The notes under the pieces: generated by a model
The model's database searches: none
What the model was told of the DNA's origin: nothing
What the model saw: the letters and a program-made list of their open reading frames with translations, nothing else
In this document: piece by piece, positions 53,098 to 60,980 of the stretch
How positions within the stretch are numbered: position 1 is the first letter of the stretch
How the letters are laid out: every line of letters begins with the position of its first letter
Assembly: GCA_028877275.1 (NCBI GenBank)
Contig: JAPPFP010000006.1
Coordinates: 62,001 to 126,000, forward strand
Source of the DNA: Acidobacteriota bacterium
Lineage (GTDB): Bacteria; Acidobacteriota; Thermoanaerobaculia; Multivoradales; Multivoraceae
Length of the DNA stretch: 64,000 bases
Reading direction: 5' to 3'
Translations under genes and position numbers: made by a program

Positions 53098-53778
53098 TCA
53101 GTCCGGTTTGCAGACGCCGCAGGGTTCGTACCGCTCCACTGCTTCGTTTCGCTTCATCGGGATCTTGCTCTTGCTCAGGAAGCGACAGCCTTCCCGGTGG
53201 TACTTGCGACCGGTGCGGGTCACGTAGACCGTACCGGTTTCCGTAGGGGAACGCCGCGCTTCGGGTGAGGCGGACGAACGTGGGTTCGATCCGCCGACCA
53301 CTTCGCCCCACAGGCCTCTCCGATTGTCGCGGGCCTCTCGTTCGTACTGCCGGAACGCGTCCATGTGCCGGAAGGGGAAACGCGTGTAGGCGTGCCCGTA
53401 GCCGCGGCGGATGATCTCGGCATTCACGAACGTCCCGTCGGAAAGGTAGACGTAGGCCAGGGTGCGGCCGTAGCGATCCTGCCGTTCCTGGTCGTACTCG
53501 AGTCTGACCCGCTTGCCCTCGAGCAGCCCCTTCGCGAAGGCGCTCGCTTCCTTGCCGAAGAACTCGACCGGCCGGTTCGGGTGGACGGTTTCCGGCGTGT
53601 CGACGCCGATCAGGCGGACTCGCCCCACGCCTTCGACGATGATCGTGTCGCCATCGACGACTCGCTCCACGAGTTGGCCTGGCGCCGCGGCCGCCGCCAG
53701 GATGCCGAACAGGAAGGCAATTCCGCAACGAACGGTGACGGGATGGGGGAGCAGGGGGCGCACTTCGGGAGGGCGCAC
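53098..53778 (-). CDS. Secreted staphylococcal-nuclease-like protein with a Cys-rich tail
   Basis: 226 residues. A signal peptide is visible (CGIAFLFGILAAAAAPGQ). The SNase fold has VVDGDTIIVEGVGRVRLIGVDTPET, EYDQERQDRYGRTLAYVYL and NAEIIRRGYGHAYTR, containing the catalytic Arg/Glu region and Ca2+-binding Asp residues. After residue about 175 a tail GTVYVTRTGRKYHREGCRF and EPCGVCKPD adds one His and three Cys, a likely zinc site seen in other SNase-tail proteins. A secreted or periplasmic nuclease is expected. Single gene. Confidence 0.9.
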   Translation of the reverse strand: MRPPEVRPLLPHPVTVRCGIAFLFGILAAAAAPGQLVERVVDGDTIIVEGVGRVRLIGVDTPETVHPNRPVEFFGKEASAFAKGLLEGKRVRLEYDQERQDRYGRTLAYVYLSDGTFVNAEIIRRGYGHAYTRFPFRHMDAFRQYEREARDNRRGLWGEVVGGSNPRSSASPEARRSPTETGTVYVTRTGRKYHREGCRFLSKSKIPMKRNEAVERYEPCGVCKPD

Positions 53779-53988
53779 CGGCGACGCTCGTGCGGAGCGG
53801 CGCCGCCGGCGAACCCGAAGTCAAGGACGTTTGACGCTTGAACCGTTGCATTCTGCAAGCCGGCAAGGTGCTTTGTCCAGGCGGCGGGCTCGCCGCTGCC
53901 AGCCGGCGTCGCGGCTTTCCGCCCATGTCAGAAGGGGGACGGTGCCCCGTGGCCGGTCAGGGGCGGCGTTGCCCGATGCCGGTAGGCG

Positions 53989-54837
53989 CTACTGCGGGTA
54001 CTCGGCGAAGCACGGGATGCTCTCGTCGAGAGCGCTCCACGGCGCCCTGGAGCCGACGAAGATGTTCACGGCCGGCTCGACGCCCGGGTCGGCGTCCAGC
54101 GAGCCGGCCGGAATCTGCATCCCGCCGGGATCCCGCAGCCGGGGTACGAGGCTGCCGCAGTGGCGGCAGAACGCGGTGCCCTTGATGTCCGCTTCCGGCA
54201 TCTTGTAGTCGACGACCGATTCGCTCCCGGTCAGCCAGCGGAAGGCGTCCTCGGCGACGAAGACGAACGTGCCGTAGGCGGCGCTCGTCTGGCGTCGGCA
54301 CCGAGAGCAGTGGCAGTTCACCATGCGATCCGGTGGTCCGTCGAACTCGTAGGTCACGACGCCGCAGAGACAGCTGCCGGACGTGGCGCCGCGTGTAGCA
54401 GGCTCCCGAACCGGCTTCTCGATGCCGGGCGGAGCCCCCCAGTCGGGCGGGTACTCGTCGTGCCGGGGCAGATCGTCGACGATCGTGTGCCAGGGCGCCT
54501 TCGAGCCGGCGAAGATGTGGAGCGTCGGCCCGATGCCCGGGTCCTCGGCGACGCTGCCCATCGTGACGAGGGCGACCGTTCCGCCTTCCGGGTTGGCCGG
54601 CGCGGCGGAGCCGCAGCGCGGGCAGAAGTGGCGGAACCCGTGCTGTGACGACTGGTAGTGGACGATCTGATCAGCGCCGCGGGTCCAGCGGAAGAACTTC
54701 GGGTCGACCGCGCCGAAGCTGGCGTAGGCAGAACCGTGGAACTTCCTGCACACGGAGCAGTGGCAGTGGGCGATCTCCATCAGGTCGCCATCGACCTCGA
54801 ATGCGATGTCTCCGCAGAGACAGGCGCCGGTGAGCAT
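53989..54837 (-). CDS. Tandem GFA-domain protein
   Basis: 282 residues containing two glutathione-dependent formaldehyde-activating (GFA/CENP-V-like) domains. The first has CLCGDIAFEV, HCHCSVCRKF and FCPRCGS; the second has CLCGVVTYEF, NCHCSRCRRQ and FCRHCGS, each a full set of zinc-binding cysteines. The linker runs from about 135 to 155. GFA proteins bind zinc and possibly glutathione adducts; the family's true reaction is often unknown. A fused tandem pair is less common than the single form. Single gene, no obvious partner. Confidence 0.92.
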   Translation of the reverse strand: MLTGACLCGDIAFEVDGDLMEIAHCHCSVCRKFHGSAYASFGAVDPKFFRWTRGADQIVHYQSSQHGFRHFCPRCGSAAPANPEGGTVALVTMGSVAEDPGIGPTLHIFAGSKAPWHTIVDDLPRHDEYPPDWGAPPGIEKPVREPATRGATSGSCLCGVVTYEFDGPPDRMVNCHCSRCRRQTSAAYGTFVFVAEDAFRWLTGSESVVDYKMPEADIKGTAFCRHCGSLVPRLRDPGGMQIPAGSLDADPGVEPAVNIFVGSRAPWSALDESIPCFAEYPQ

Positions 54838-54963
54838 GACTCAGCGATCCGTGCCGTCGGTTTGCAATGGCGCACCTTCCCGGGCAGACACGAGGGCTGC
54901 CCGCAAGGGGCATATGGAAGCTGCGCCGTCAGGAAAGTTAGCACGCTACGGTAGGTTCCCTGC

Positions 54964-56535
54964 ATGCGGCGGGGAGTTGTAGAGGCGTGCCTGTGCAGTA
55001 TCTGCCTCCTGCCGCTGCCCCTGGCGGTTGCCGATGACGGCGACGACACCCACGTCGTGGTCGCGTTCGCGGCCGAGCCGACCCAGATCGACCCCACCCG
55101 GACCTCAGCCGGCGTCGACCAGTACTTCATGGCGTTGTTCTACGAGCAGCTACTGACGGCGGGGCCGGACCTCAGGCAGCGGAACTGGCTGGCCGAGTCC
55201 TGGCGGCTCTTCGAGCGCGACGGGGTGTGGCTGATCGGCGTCGAGTTGCGGCGGGGCGTCCGCTTCCACAACGGCGACGAACTGACGGCGCACGATCTCC
55301 GGTATTGCTACCTCCGGCAGCGGGATCCGGGCCTGTCGCGCCAGGCCGGGCGCTGGCGGCACGTGGCCGACGTGCGCGTGCTCGGCGACTACGAACTGGA
55401 GATCGTCTTCAAGGGGCTGCCGGACTCGGCGCTGCTGCCGCTCAACCTGGACCTGTGGGCGATTCCGCGCCGCTACTACGAGGAGGTCGGCAACGAAGGG
55501 GTGCAGGCGCACCCGATCGGCACCGGGCCCTGGAAGTTCGTGTCGCGCAGCGTGCGCGAGGAGATTGTCGTCGAACGGTTCGACGACTACTGGGACCCCG
55601 ACTCACTGCCGGGCATCCGCCGGCTGACGATCAAGATCATCCCGGAGGACACGACCCGGGTCGCCGCGTTCAAGACGGGCGCCGTCGACTGGATCGACGC
55701 GGTGCCTCCGGCCCAGGTCGCCGACTTCGAGCGCACGCCCGGCGTGAAGGTCGCGTCGCTGCCGACGAGCAACAACCTGTTCCTCGCGTTGAACGCTCTC
55801 GACCCGAGAAGCCCGCTGGGAGACGTCCGTGTGCGACGGGCCGTGGCGCACGCGGTCGACTTCGACGCGATCATCCGGTACATCCTCCATGGGCAGGGCA
55901 TCCGCACGGTTCAGGTGACGCCGGGAGCGCCTGGCCATGACCCCGCACTGAAGCCGTACGCCTTCGACCCGGACCGCTCGCGCGAGCTGCTGCGGCAGGC
56001 CGGCTATGGCCGGGGCATCAACGTGAACTGCTACAACCTGACCACGCCGCGGGAGCCGTATCTCAAGGAAGTGGGCGAGGCGATGTTCGCCTACCTGACC
56101 GCCGCGGGCATTCGCTGCCGGATCGTCCAACTCGAGTACGGCGCCTGGATCAACCTGGGCCGCAGGGACGCCCGTCCCGAGATGGACGGCATCGCGAGCT
56201 GGATGTGGGGCCACGGCGCCCTCGGCGATCCGACCGATCCGTGGGGTGGCCACCTCCATTCGTACGGCGACGGCTGGGGCTGGTACTCGTACCACGACGA
56301 CCCGGAACTGGACGAGATGGTCGAGACGTTGCGCGTGACGGTCGACCCGGGGCCGAAGGAGGCGCTGATCCGCGAGATCGCCCGGCTCAAGCACGAGCGG
56401 GTGGCCGGCGGCGTGCCGACGTACCGGCCGCTCGTGACATTGGCCTGGCGGGACACGCTTCGTTTCGAGCCCTGGCCTCAGGCCAATTGGCGGATGATGC
56501 GGGACATCGGCCTGGCGGACTCGCCGGTCCCTTGA
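54964..56535 (+). CDS. ABC transporter substrate-binding protein, peptide/nickel family
   Basis: 523 residues with an N-terminal leader (CLCSICLLPLPLAVADDGDD). The family 5 extracellular solute-binding fold shows VVVAFAAEPTQIDPTRTSAGVDQYF, LAESWRLFERDGVWLIGVELRRGVRFHNGDELTAHD and GIRRLTIKIIPEDTTRVAAFKTGAVDWID. It captures an oligopeptide or similar solute in the periplasm. Two permease genes follow in the same strand. No ATPase gene is found nearby in the window. Confidence 0.93.
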   Translation: MRRGVVEACLCSICLLPLPLAVADDGDDTHVVVAFAAEPTQIDPTRTSAGVDQYFMALFYEQLLTAGPDLRQRNWLAESWRLFERDGVWLIGVELRRGVRFHNGDELTAHDLRYCYLRQRDPGLSRQAGRWRHVADVRVLGDYELEIVFKGLPDSALLPLNLDLWAIPRRYYEEVGNEGVQAHPIGTGPWKFVSRSVREEIVVERFDDYWDPDSLPGIRRLTIKIIPEDTTRVAAFKTGAVDWIDAVPPAQVADFERTPGVKVASLPTSNNLFLALNALDPRSPLGDVRVRRAVAHAVDFDAIIRYILHGQGIRTVQVTPGAPGHDPALKPYAFDPDRSRELLRQAGYGRGINVNCYNLTTPREPYLKEVGEAMFAYLTAAGIRCRIVQLEYGAWINLGRRDARPEMDGIASWMWGHGALGDPTDPWGGHLHSYGDGWGWYSYHDDPELDEMVETLRVTVDPGPKEALIREIARLKHERVAGGVPTYRPLVTLAWRDTLRFEPWPQANWRMMRDIGLADSPVP

Positions 56536-56548
56536 ACCCGACGAGGCC

Positions 56549-57466
56549 ATGCGCACCTACCTGATCCGCCGGCTCTGGCAGGGCGCGGTGGCGGTGCTCG
56601 GCGCGCTCGCGATCGTCTTCGTGGCGCAGCGTCTGGCCGGCGATCCGGTGGCCCTGCTGCTGCCGATGGATGCTTCGGAAGAAGACTTCGCGGCGATGCG
56701 CGAGGCCCTGGGACTCGACCGGCCGCTCCCGGTCCAGTTCCTCGTCTTCCTGCGCGATGCGTTTACCGGCGACTTCGGCGAGTCGTACCAGTGGCAGGCG
56801 CCGGCGATGCCGCTGCTGCTCGAGCGGCTGCCGGCGACCCTGGAACTGGCACTGGCGGGGCTCGCCTTCGCGTTGCTCCTGGCCGTGCCGCTGGGCGTGA
56901 TGTCCGCCGTCTACCGTGGGCGATGGGTCGACCGTCTGGCGAAGGTGCTGGCGCTTCTGGGCCAGGCGATGCCGGGGTTCTGGGTCGGCCTCCTGCTCAT
57001 CCTCTTCCTGGCCGTGAGGCTCCAGTGGCTGCCCGCGTTCGGCCGCGAGGGGCCGCTTCATCTCGTCCTGCCCGCGATCGCTCTCGGCTGGTACCCGGTG
57101 GCCGCGATGACGCGCACGCTGCGCTCGTCGATGCTCGACATCCTGGACAGCGACTACATCCGCACCGGTCGGGTGATGGGCCTGCCGGAACGCACCGTCA
57201 TCTGGCGCTACGCGCTCCGCAATGCCGCCGTGCCCCTGGCGACGATGATCGGCGTCTACTTCGCGAACATGCTGGGCGGCGCGTTCGTCATCGAGGTCGT
57301 GTTCGCCTGGCCGGGCGTCGGCCGGGCGGTGGTCGACGCCGTCTTCGCGCGCGACTTCCCGGTGGTGCAGGCAGGCGTTCTGCTGTCGGCGATCATCTTC
57401 GTCGTCGTGAACCTCCTCGTCGACCTGAGCTACGGCCTGATCGATCCGAGGATCCGCCATGGCTGA
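56549..57466 (+). CDS. ABC transporter permease, peptide/nickel type (DppB-like)
   Basis: 305 residues. The N-terminal MRTYLIRRLWQGAVAVLGALAIVFVAQRLAGDP and LGLDRPLPVQFLVFL pattern is typical of DppB/OppB-type subunits, with about six membrane helices. The EAA loop is RTGRVMGLPERTVIWRYALRNA, the ATPase-docking segment. It starts 13 bases after the binding-protein gene and overlaps the second permease by 8 bases. Confidence 0.93.
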   Translation: MRTYLIRRLWQGAVAVLGALAIVFVAQRLAGDPVALLLPMDASEEDFAAMREALGLDRPLPVQFLVFLRDAFTGDFGESYQWQAPAMPLLLERLPATLELALAGLAFALLLAVPLGVMSAVYRGRWVDRLAKVLALLGQAMPGFWVGLLLILFLAVRLQWLPAFGREGPLHLVLPAIALGWYPVAAMTRTLRSSMLDILDSDYIRTGRVMGLPERTVIWRYALRNAAVPLATMIGVYFANMLGGAFVIEVVFAWPGVGRAVVDAVFARDFPVVQAGVLLSAIIFVVVNLLVDLSYGLIDPRIRHG

Positions 57467-58289
57467 GCGGCGTGTGCCCGTCGTCTCCTGCCTGGTTCTC
57501 GGCCTGGTGCTGCTGTGCGCCGTCGCGGGACCGTGGTTCGCGCCTCACGAAGCCTCCGAGATCGCGCTTGCCGAGTCGATGACGCCGCCGTTCTGGCGGT
57601 CCGGCGGCAGCCTCGACTATCCGCTCGGAACGGACATGCTGGGGCGCGACATCCTGAGCCGGATCATCGCGGGCGCCCGCGTTTCGGTGACGGTGGCGGT
57701 CTACGCCATCGCCCTTTCCGGCGGCATCGGCGCCGCGCTGGGCATCTCGGCGGGCTACTTCGGCGGGATCGTCGACGCTGTGATCTCGCGGCTGATCGAC
57801 ATCCAGATGTCGATTCCGGCGATTCCGCTCGCCATGCTGTTCGCCGCCGTGCTGCCTCCGGGCGAGGGCATGGTGATCACGATCATCGTCCTGACCTACT
57901 GGACCTGGTATGCGCGGATCGTCCGCGGCGAGGTGCTCAGCCTGCGTGAGCGGGACTTCATCACGGTGGCCAAGGTCGCGGGCGTCTCGAGTCCCATGAT
58001 CCTGATCCGCCACCTGACCCCGAACGTCCTGAACACGCTGCTCGTGCTGGCCACGCTCCAGTTCGGCAGCGTGATCGTGTTCGAGGCGGGGCTGAGCTTT
58101 CTGGGGCTCGGCATCCAGCCGCCCCAGGTGTCGTGGGGCGGGATGCTGGCGGACGGCCGCAACTTCATCGAGGTCGCCTGGTGGTTGATCACGATGCCGG
58201 GGATCGCGATCATGGCTTCGTGTCTGGCTTCGAACCTCCTGGGCGACTGGTTGCGGGACACGTTCGATCCGAAACGGCGGTTGACGTAG
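57459..58289 (+). CDS. ABC transporter permease, peptide/nickel type (DppC-like)
   Basis: 276 residues with about six membrane helices. GTDMLGRDILSRIIAGARVSVTVAVYA is the DppC/OppC N-terminal signature, and VAKVAGVSSPMILIRHLTPNVLNTLL the EAA loop that docks the ATPase. Overlaps the upstream permease by 8 bases. Its stop shares a G with a possible GTG of the RsgA gene. With the binding protein it makes a transporter missing ATPase subunits in this window. Confidence 0.93.
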   Translation: MAERRVPVVSCLVLGLVLLCAVAGPWFAPHEASEIALAESMTPPFWRSGGSLDYPLGTDMLGRDILSRIIAGARVSVTVAVYAIALSGGIGAALGISAGYFGGIVDAVISRLIDIQMSIPAIPLAMLFAAVLPPGEGMVITIIVLTYWTWYARIVRGEVLSLRERDFITVAKVAGVSSPMILIRHLTPNVLNTLLVLATLQFGSVIVFEAGLSFLGLGIQPPQVSWGGMLADGRNFIEVAWWLITMPGIAIMASCLASNLLGDWLRDTFDPKRRLT

Positions 58290-58297
58290 TGGGCGGC

Positions 58298-59389
58298 GTG
58301 AACGAAGCCGGCCTGGAAGCCTGGGGCTGGGCGCCTGACTTCGCCGAGGCCTACGGCCGGTTTCTGGAGTCGGCGGCCGCGCCCGAGCACCTGTTCCCGG
58401 CGCGCGTCGTCTCGATATCGCGAGGCGTGTTCCACGTTGCCGCGGCGGAGGGTGAGATCGACGCGCGCGTCTTGAAGCGGGTGCGGACCTCCGCTACTGG
58501 CCCACCGGCAGTCGGCGACTGGGTGGTCGTCGAGTCGTTCTCGGTTCCCGGCGTCGATCCGAGGATCGTCCATGTGCTCGATCGGCGAAGCCGGCTGTCA
58601 CGCAAGGCGGCGGGCGCGCGGACGGAAGAGCAGGTCGTGGCGGCGAACGTCGACTCGGTGTTCCTGGTGATGGGCCTCGACGGCGACTTCAACCCCCGGC
58701 GCCTCGAGCGCTTCGTCGCGATGGTCCGGGAGAGCGGCGCCGAGCCCGTCGTCGTGCTGACCAAGGCGGACCTCTGCGCCGACCCGGAGGCCGGTCGCGC
58801 GCAGGCCGAGCAGGCGGCGCCGGCGACGATGGTCGTTGCGGTCAACGCCCTCGCGGGCGAGAACCTGGAACCGCTCGCGGAGCACCTCGCGGCCGGCAGG
58901 ACGGTGGCGATGGTCGGCTCCTCGGGTGCGGGAAAGTCGACCTTGCTCAACGCGCTCTGCGGCGAAGTCGTCATGCGCACGGCCCCGGTGCGGGAGGGCG
59001 ACGACCGCGGCCGCCACACGACGACGCACCGGCGGCTGGTTCAGTTACCGGGCGGCGGTCTCCTGATCGACAACCCCGGAATCCGCGAGCTCCAGCTCTG
59101 GGCCGACGACGAGGCAAGCCTCGAAGAGACGTTCGACGACGTCGAGGAACTCGCCCTTGAATGCCGCTTTCGCGACTGCGGCCACGGCCAGGAGCCCGGC
59201 TGCGCGGTCCAGGCGGCGATCCGGGACGGCTCACTGGACCCGGCCCGGCTACGCAACTACAACGATCTCCTCGAAGAACAGCGCCGGCTCGATCAGCGCC
59301 GCGATGAAGCGTCCCGTCGCGCCGGGGAGCGAAAGCTGGGCGCCTTCTACAAGTCCGTCCAGCAGGCGAAGAAGAACCGGCGCTGGTAG
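58298..59389 (+). CDS. rsgA: Ribosome small-subunit-dependent GTPase A
   Basis: 363 residues from GTG 58298 (an alternative GTG lies at 58289). The order is circularly permuted, as in RsgA/YjeQ: the OB-fold N-terminus, then VVVLTKADL (G4), VGSSGAGKSTLLNAL (G1), HTTTHR (G2) and DNPGIRE (G3). The C-terminal zinc finger ECRFRDCGHGQEPGC has the C-x4-C-x-H-x5-C pattern. It helps mature the 30S ribosomal subunit. Location after the ABC permeases is probably incidental. Confidence 0.95.
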   Translation: MNEAGLEAWGWAPDFAEAYGRFLESAAAPEHLFPARVVSISRGVFHVAAAEGEIDARVLKRVRTSATGPPAVGDWVVVESFSVPGVDPRIVHVLDRRSRLSRKAAGARTEEQVVAANVDSVFLVMGLDGDFNPRRLERFVAMVRESGAEPVVVLTKADLCADPEAGRAQAEQAAPATMVVAVNALAGENLEPLAEHLAAGRTVAMVGSSGAGKSTLLNALCGEVVMRTAPVREGDDRGRHTTTHRRLVQLPGGGLLIDNPGIRELQLWADDEASLEETFDDVEELALECRFRDCGHGQEPGCAVQAAIRDGSLDPARLRNYNDLLEEQRRLDQRRDEASRRAGERKLGAFYKSVQQAKKNRRW

Positions 59390-59399
59390 GTGGGCTGGC

Positions 59400-60137
59400 C
59401 TACCAGGATGCGAAGCGCCGGCGCACGACGGGTGCAGTCAGCGCGGACAGCGACTCCTTTTGCACGCCGTCCGCGTCGAAGTTGGCCGGATCGAGCCAGC
59501 GCTCGTAGCAGGAACGTAGTGCGTCCCAGTCCCGGTCGATGATCGCGAACCAGGCCGTGTCGCGGTTCCGGCCGCGGAAGATCGTGGCTTGCCGGAACAC
59601 ACCTTCGAAGCTGAAGCCGAGCCGCTCGGCGGCGGCGATGGAGGCCGCGTTCAGGCGGTCGCACTTCCATTCGTAGCGTCGGTATCCGAGTTCGAAGGCG
59701 TTTCGCATCATCAGAACCATCGCCTCCGTGGCGGCCGTGGTCCGCTGCAGACGGGGTGGATAGCAGATGCTCCCGACCTCGATCGAGCCGACGGCGGGGT
59801 CGATCCGCAGATACGACGCGACGCCGGCCGCTCGCCCGTCCGCCGTGTTCACGATGGCGAAGAAGCGCGGGTCTTCGCTTTCCGCCGCGGCTTCGGCCCA
59901 ACCCTGGAGGTCGGCGCGTGAGGCGAACGGACCGTAACTGAGATAGGTCCAGATCCGGCCTTCGGCATCGGCGGCGGTCGCTTCGTACAGGTCCTCGGCG
60001 TGGCGCGCGGGATCGAGAGGCTCAACGCGACAGTGGCGTCCAGCAAGCGGCTGACGCGGAGGGAGCGGCGGGGCGCTCCAGTCATCGAGCGCGCGCCCGA
60101 CCGGCTGGCCGAGCGGATTCGGGGTCGACTGGCTCAT
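59400..60137 (-). CDS. GNAT acetyltransferase, RimJ/RimL type
   Basis: 245 residues. LAGRHCRVEPLDPARHAEDLYEA at the start, SIEVGSICYPPRLQRTTAATEAMVLMMRNAFE as the acetyl-CoA motif region, and LNAASIAAAERLGFSFEGVFRQA as the final motif are typical of RimJ/RimL-type N-acetyltransferases. Possibly modifies a protein N-terminus or a small amine. It is convergent with rsgA and starts 77 bases from the Uma2 gene, which is divergent. Confidence 0.9.
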   Translation of the reverse strand: MSQSTPNPLGQPVGRALDDWSAPPLPPRQPLAGRHCRVEPLDPARHAEDLYEATAADAEGRIWTYLSYGPFASRADLQGWAEAAAESEDPRFFAIVNTADGRAAGVASYLRIDPAVGSIEVGSICYPPRLQRTTAATEAMVLMMRNAFELGYRRYEWKCDRLNAASIAAAERLGFSFEGVFRQATIFRGRNRDTAWFAIIDRDWDALRSCYERWLDPANFDADGVQKESLSALTAPVVRRRFASW

Positions 60138-60214
60138 CGGGAATCGAATCGGCCGGGCGTCAGCCGTAACGCGAGCTTAGACGAGCCCCCGCCGGCCTCC
60201 GTATACTCCCAAGC

Positions 60215-60808
60215 ATGTCCGTGACGCTGCTCGAACAGCCGCCGCCGACCGTGCCCAGCGAGCCTGGCCCCTATCGCCGGGCCGACTACGCCGCACTTCC
60301 CGACGAGCCCCGCTGCGAATTGATCCATGGCAGGTTCTACTTGAGTCCGAGTCCGATCCGCCTTCATCAGGTCGTGGTCCTTCGCCTTGGACGCCTCCTG
60401 GACGACATAGCCGAGGCCACGGGAGGCGAAGCGCTGGTAGCGCCGATGGACGTCCACCTCGCGGATCATACGGTCGCGCAGCCCGACGTTCTCTACGTTT
60501 CCGCCGAGCGGCGCAAGATCGTACGGACCTGGATCGAAGGCGCTCCGGACCTAGTCGTTGAAGTGCTTTCGCCGAGCACGACGCGGATGGACCGCCTGTT
60601 GAAGCTCAACCGCTACGGGGAGGCGGGCGTCAGGGAGTACTGGCTCGTCGATCCAGCGGCGCGAACGATCGAGTTCCTCGTCCACGACGGAGAGCACTTC
60701 GTTGTTCATGTGCAGGACGGTGGAACGTGGACATCTCCCGCCGTGCCGGGGGTCGAGTTGGACGTCGACGAATTCTGGGGTGCCGTCGAACGGAAGGTCG
60801 GTCCCTAG
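60215..60808 (+). CDS. Uma2-family restriction-endonuclease-fold protein
   Basis: 197 residues. CELIHGRFYLSPSPIRLHQVVVLRL, VAQPDVLYVSAER and APDLVVEVLSPSTTRMDRLLKLNRYGEAGVREYWLVDPA match the Uma2 (DUF820) family, a PD-(D/E)xK-like nuclease fold. Asp and the E-x-L Glu are in the usual places. Most members have no established activity or target. Single gene between a GNAT gene and a large TPR gene. Confidence 0.92.
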   Translation: MSVTLLEQPPPTVPSEPGPYRRADYAALPDEPRCELIHGRFYLSPSPIRLHQVVVLRLGRLLDDIAEATGGEALVAPMDVHLADHTVAQPDVLYVSAERRKIVRTWIEGAPDLVVEVLSPSTTRMDRLLKLNRYGEAGVREYWLVDPAARTIEFLVHDGEHFVVHVQDGGTWTSPAVPGVELDVDEFWGAVERKVGP

Positions 60809-60980
60809 CGCGGGTTCTGGCGGCTGACGAACTCGCTGCCCTCGGCGTACGCCCCGGATCCCGGATTCAACAGCCGGTGTACGCTTCGGCGTCCGAGACG
60901 AAGGGTCTCTTTCCTAGGAGAGCGGCGGAGTAGCGAGAGGCTGACGTTAGGGAAGTTGAGTAACGCGGAGCCCCAGCCGC

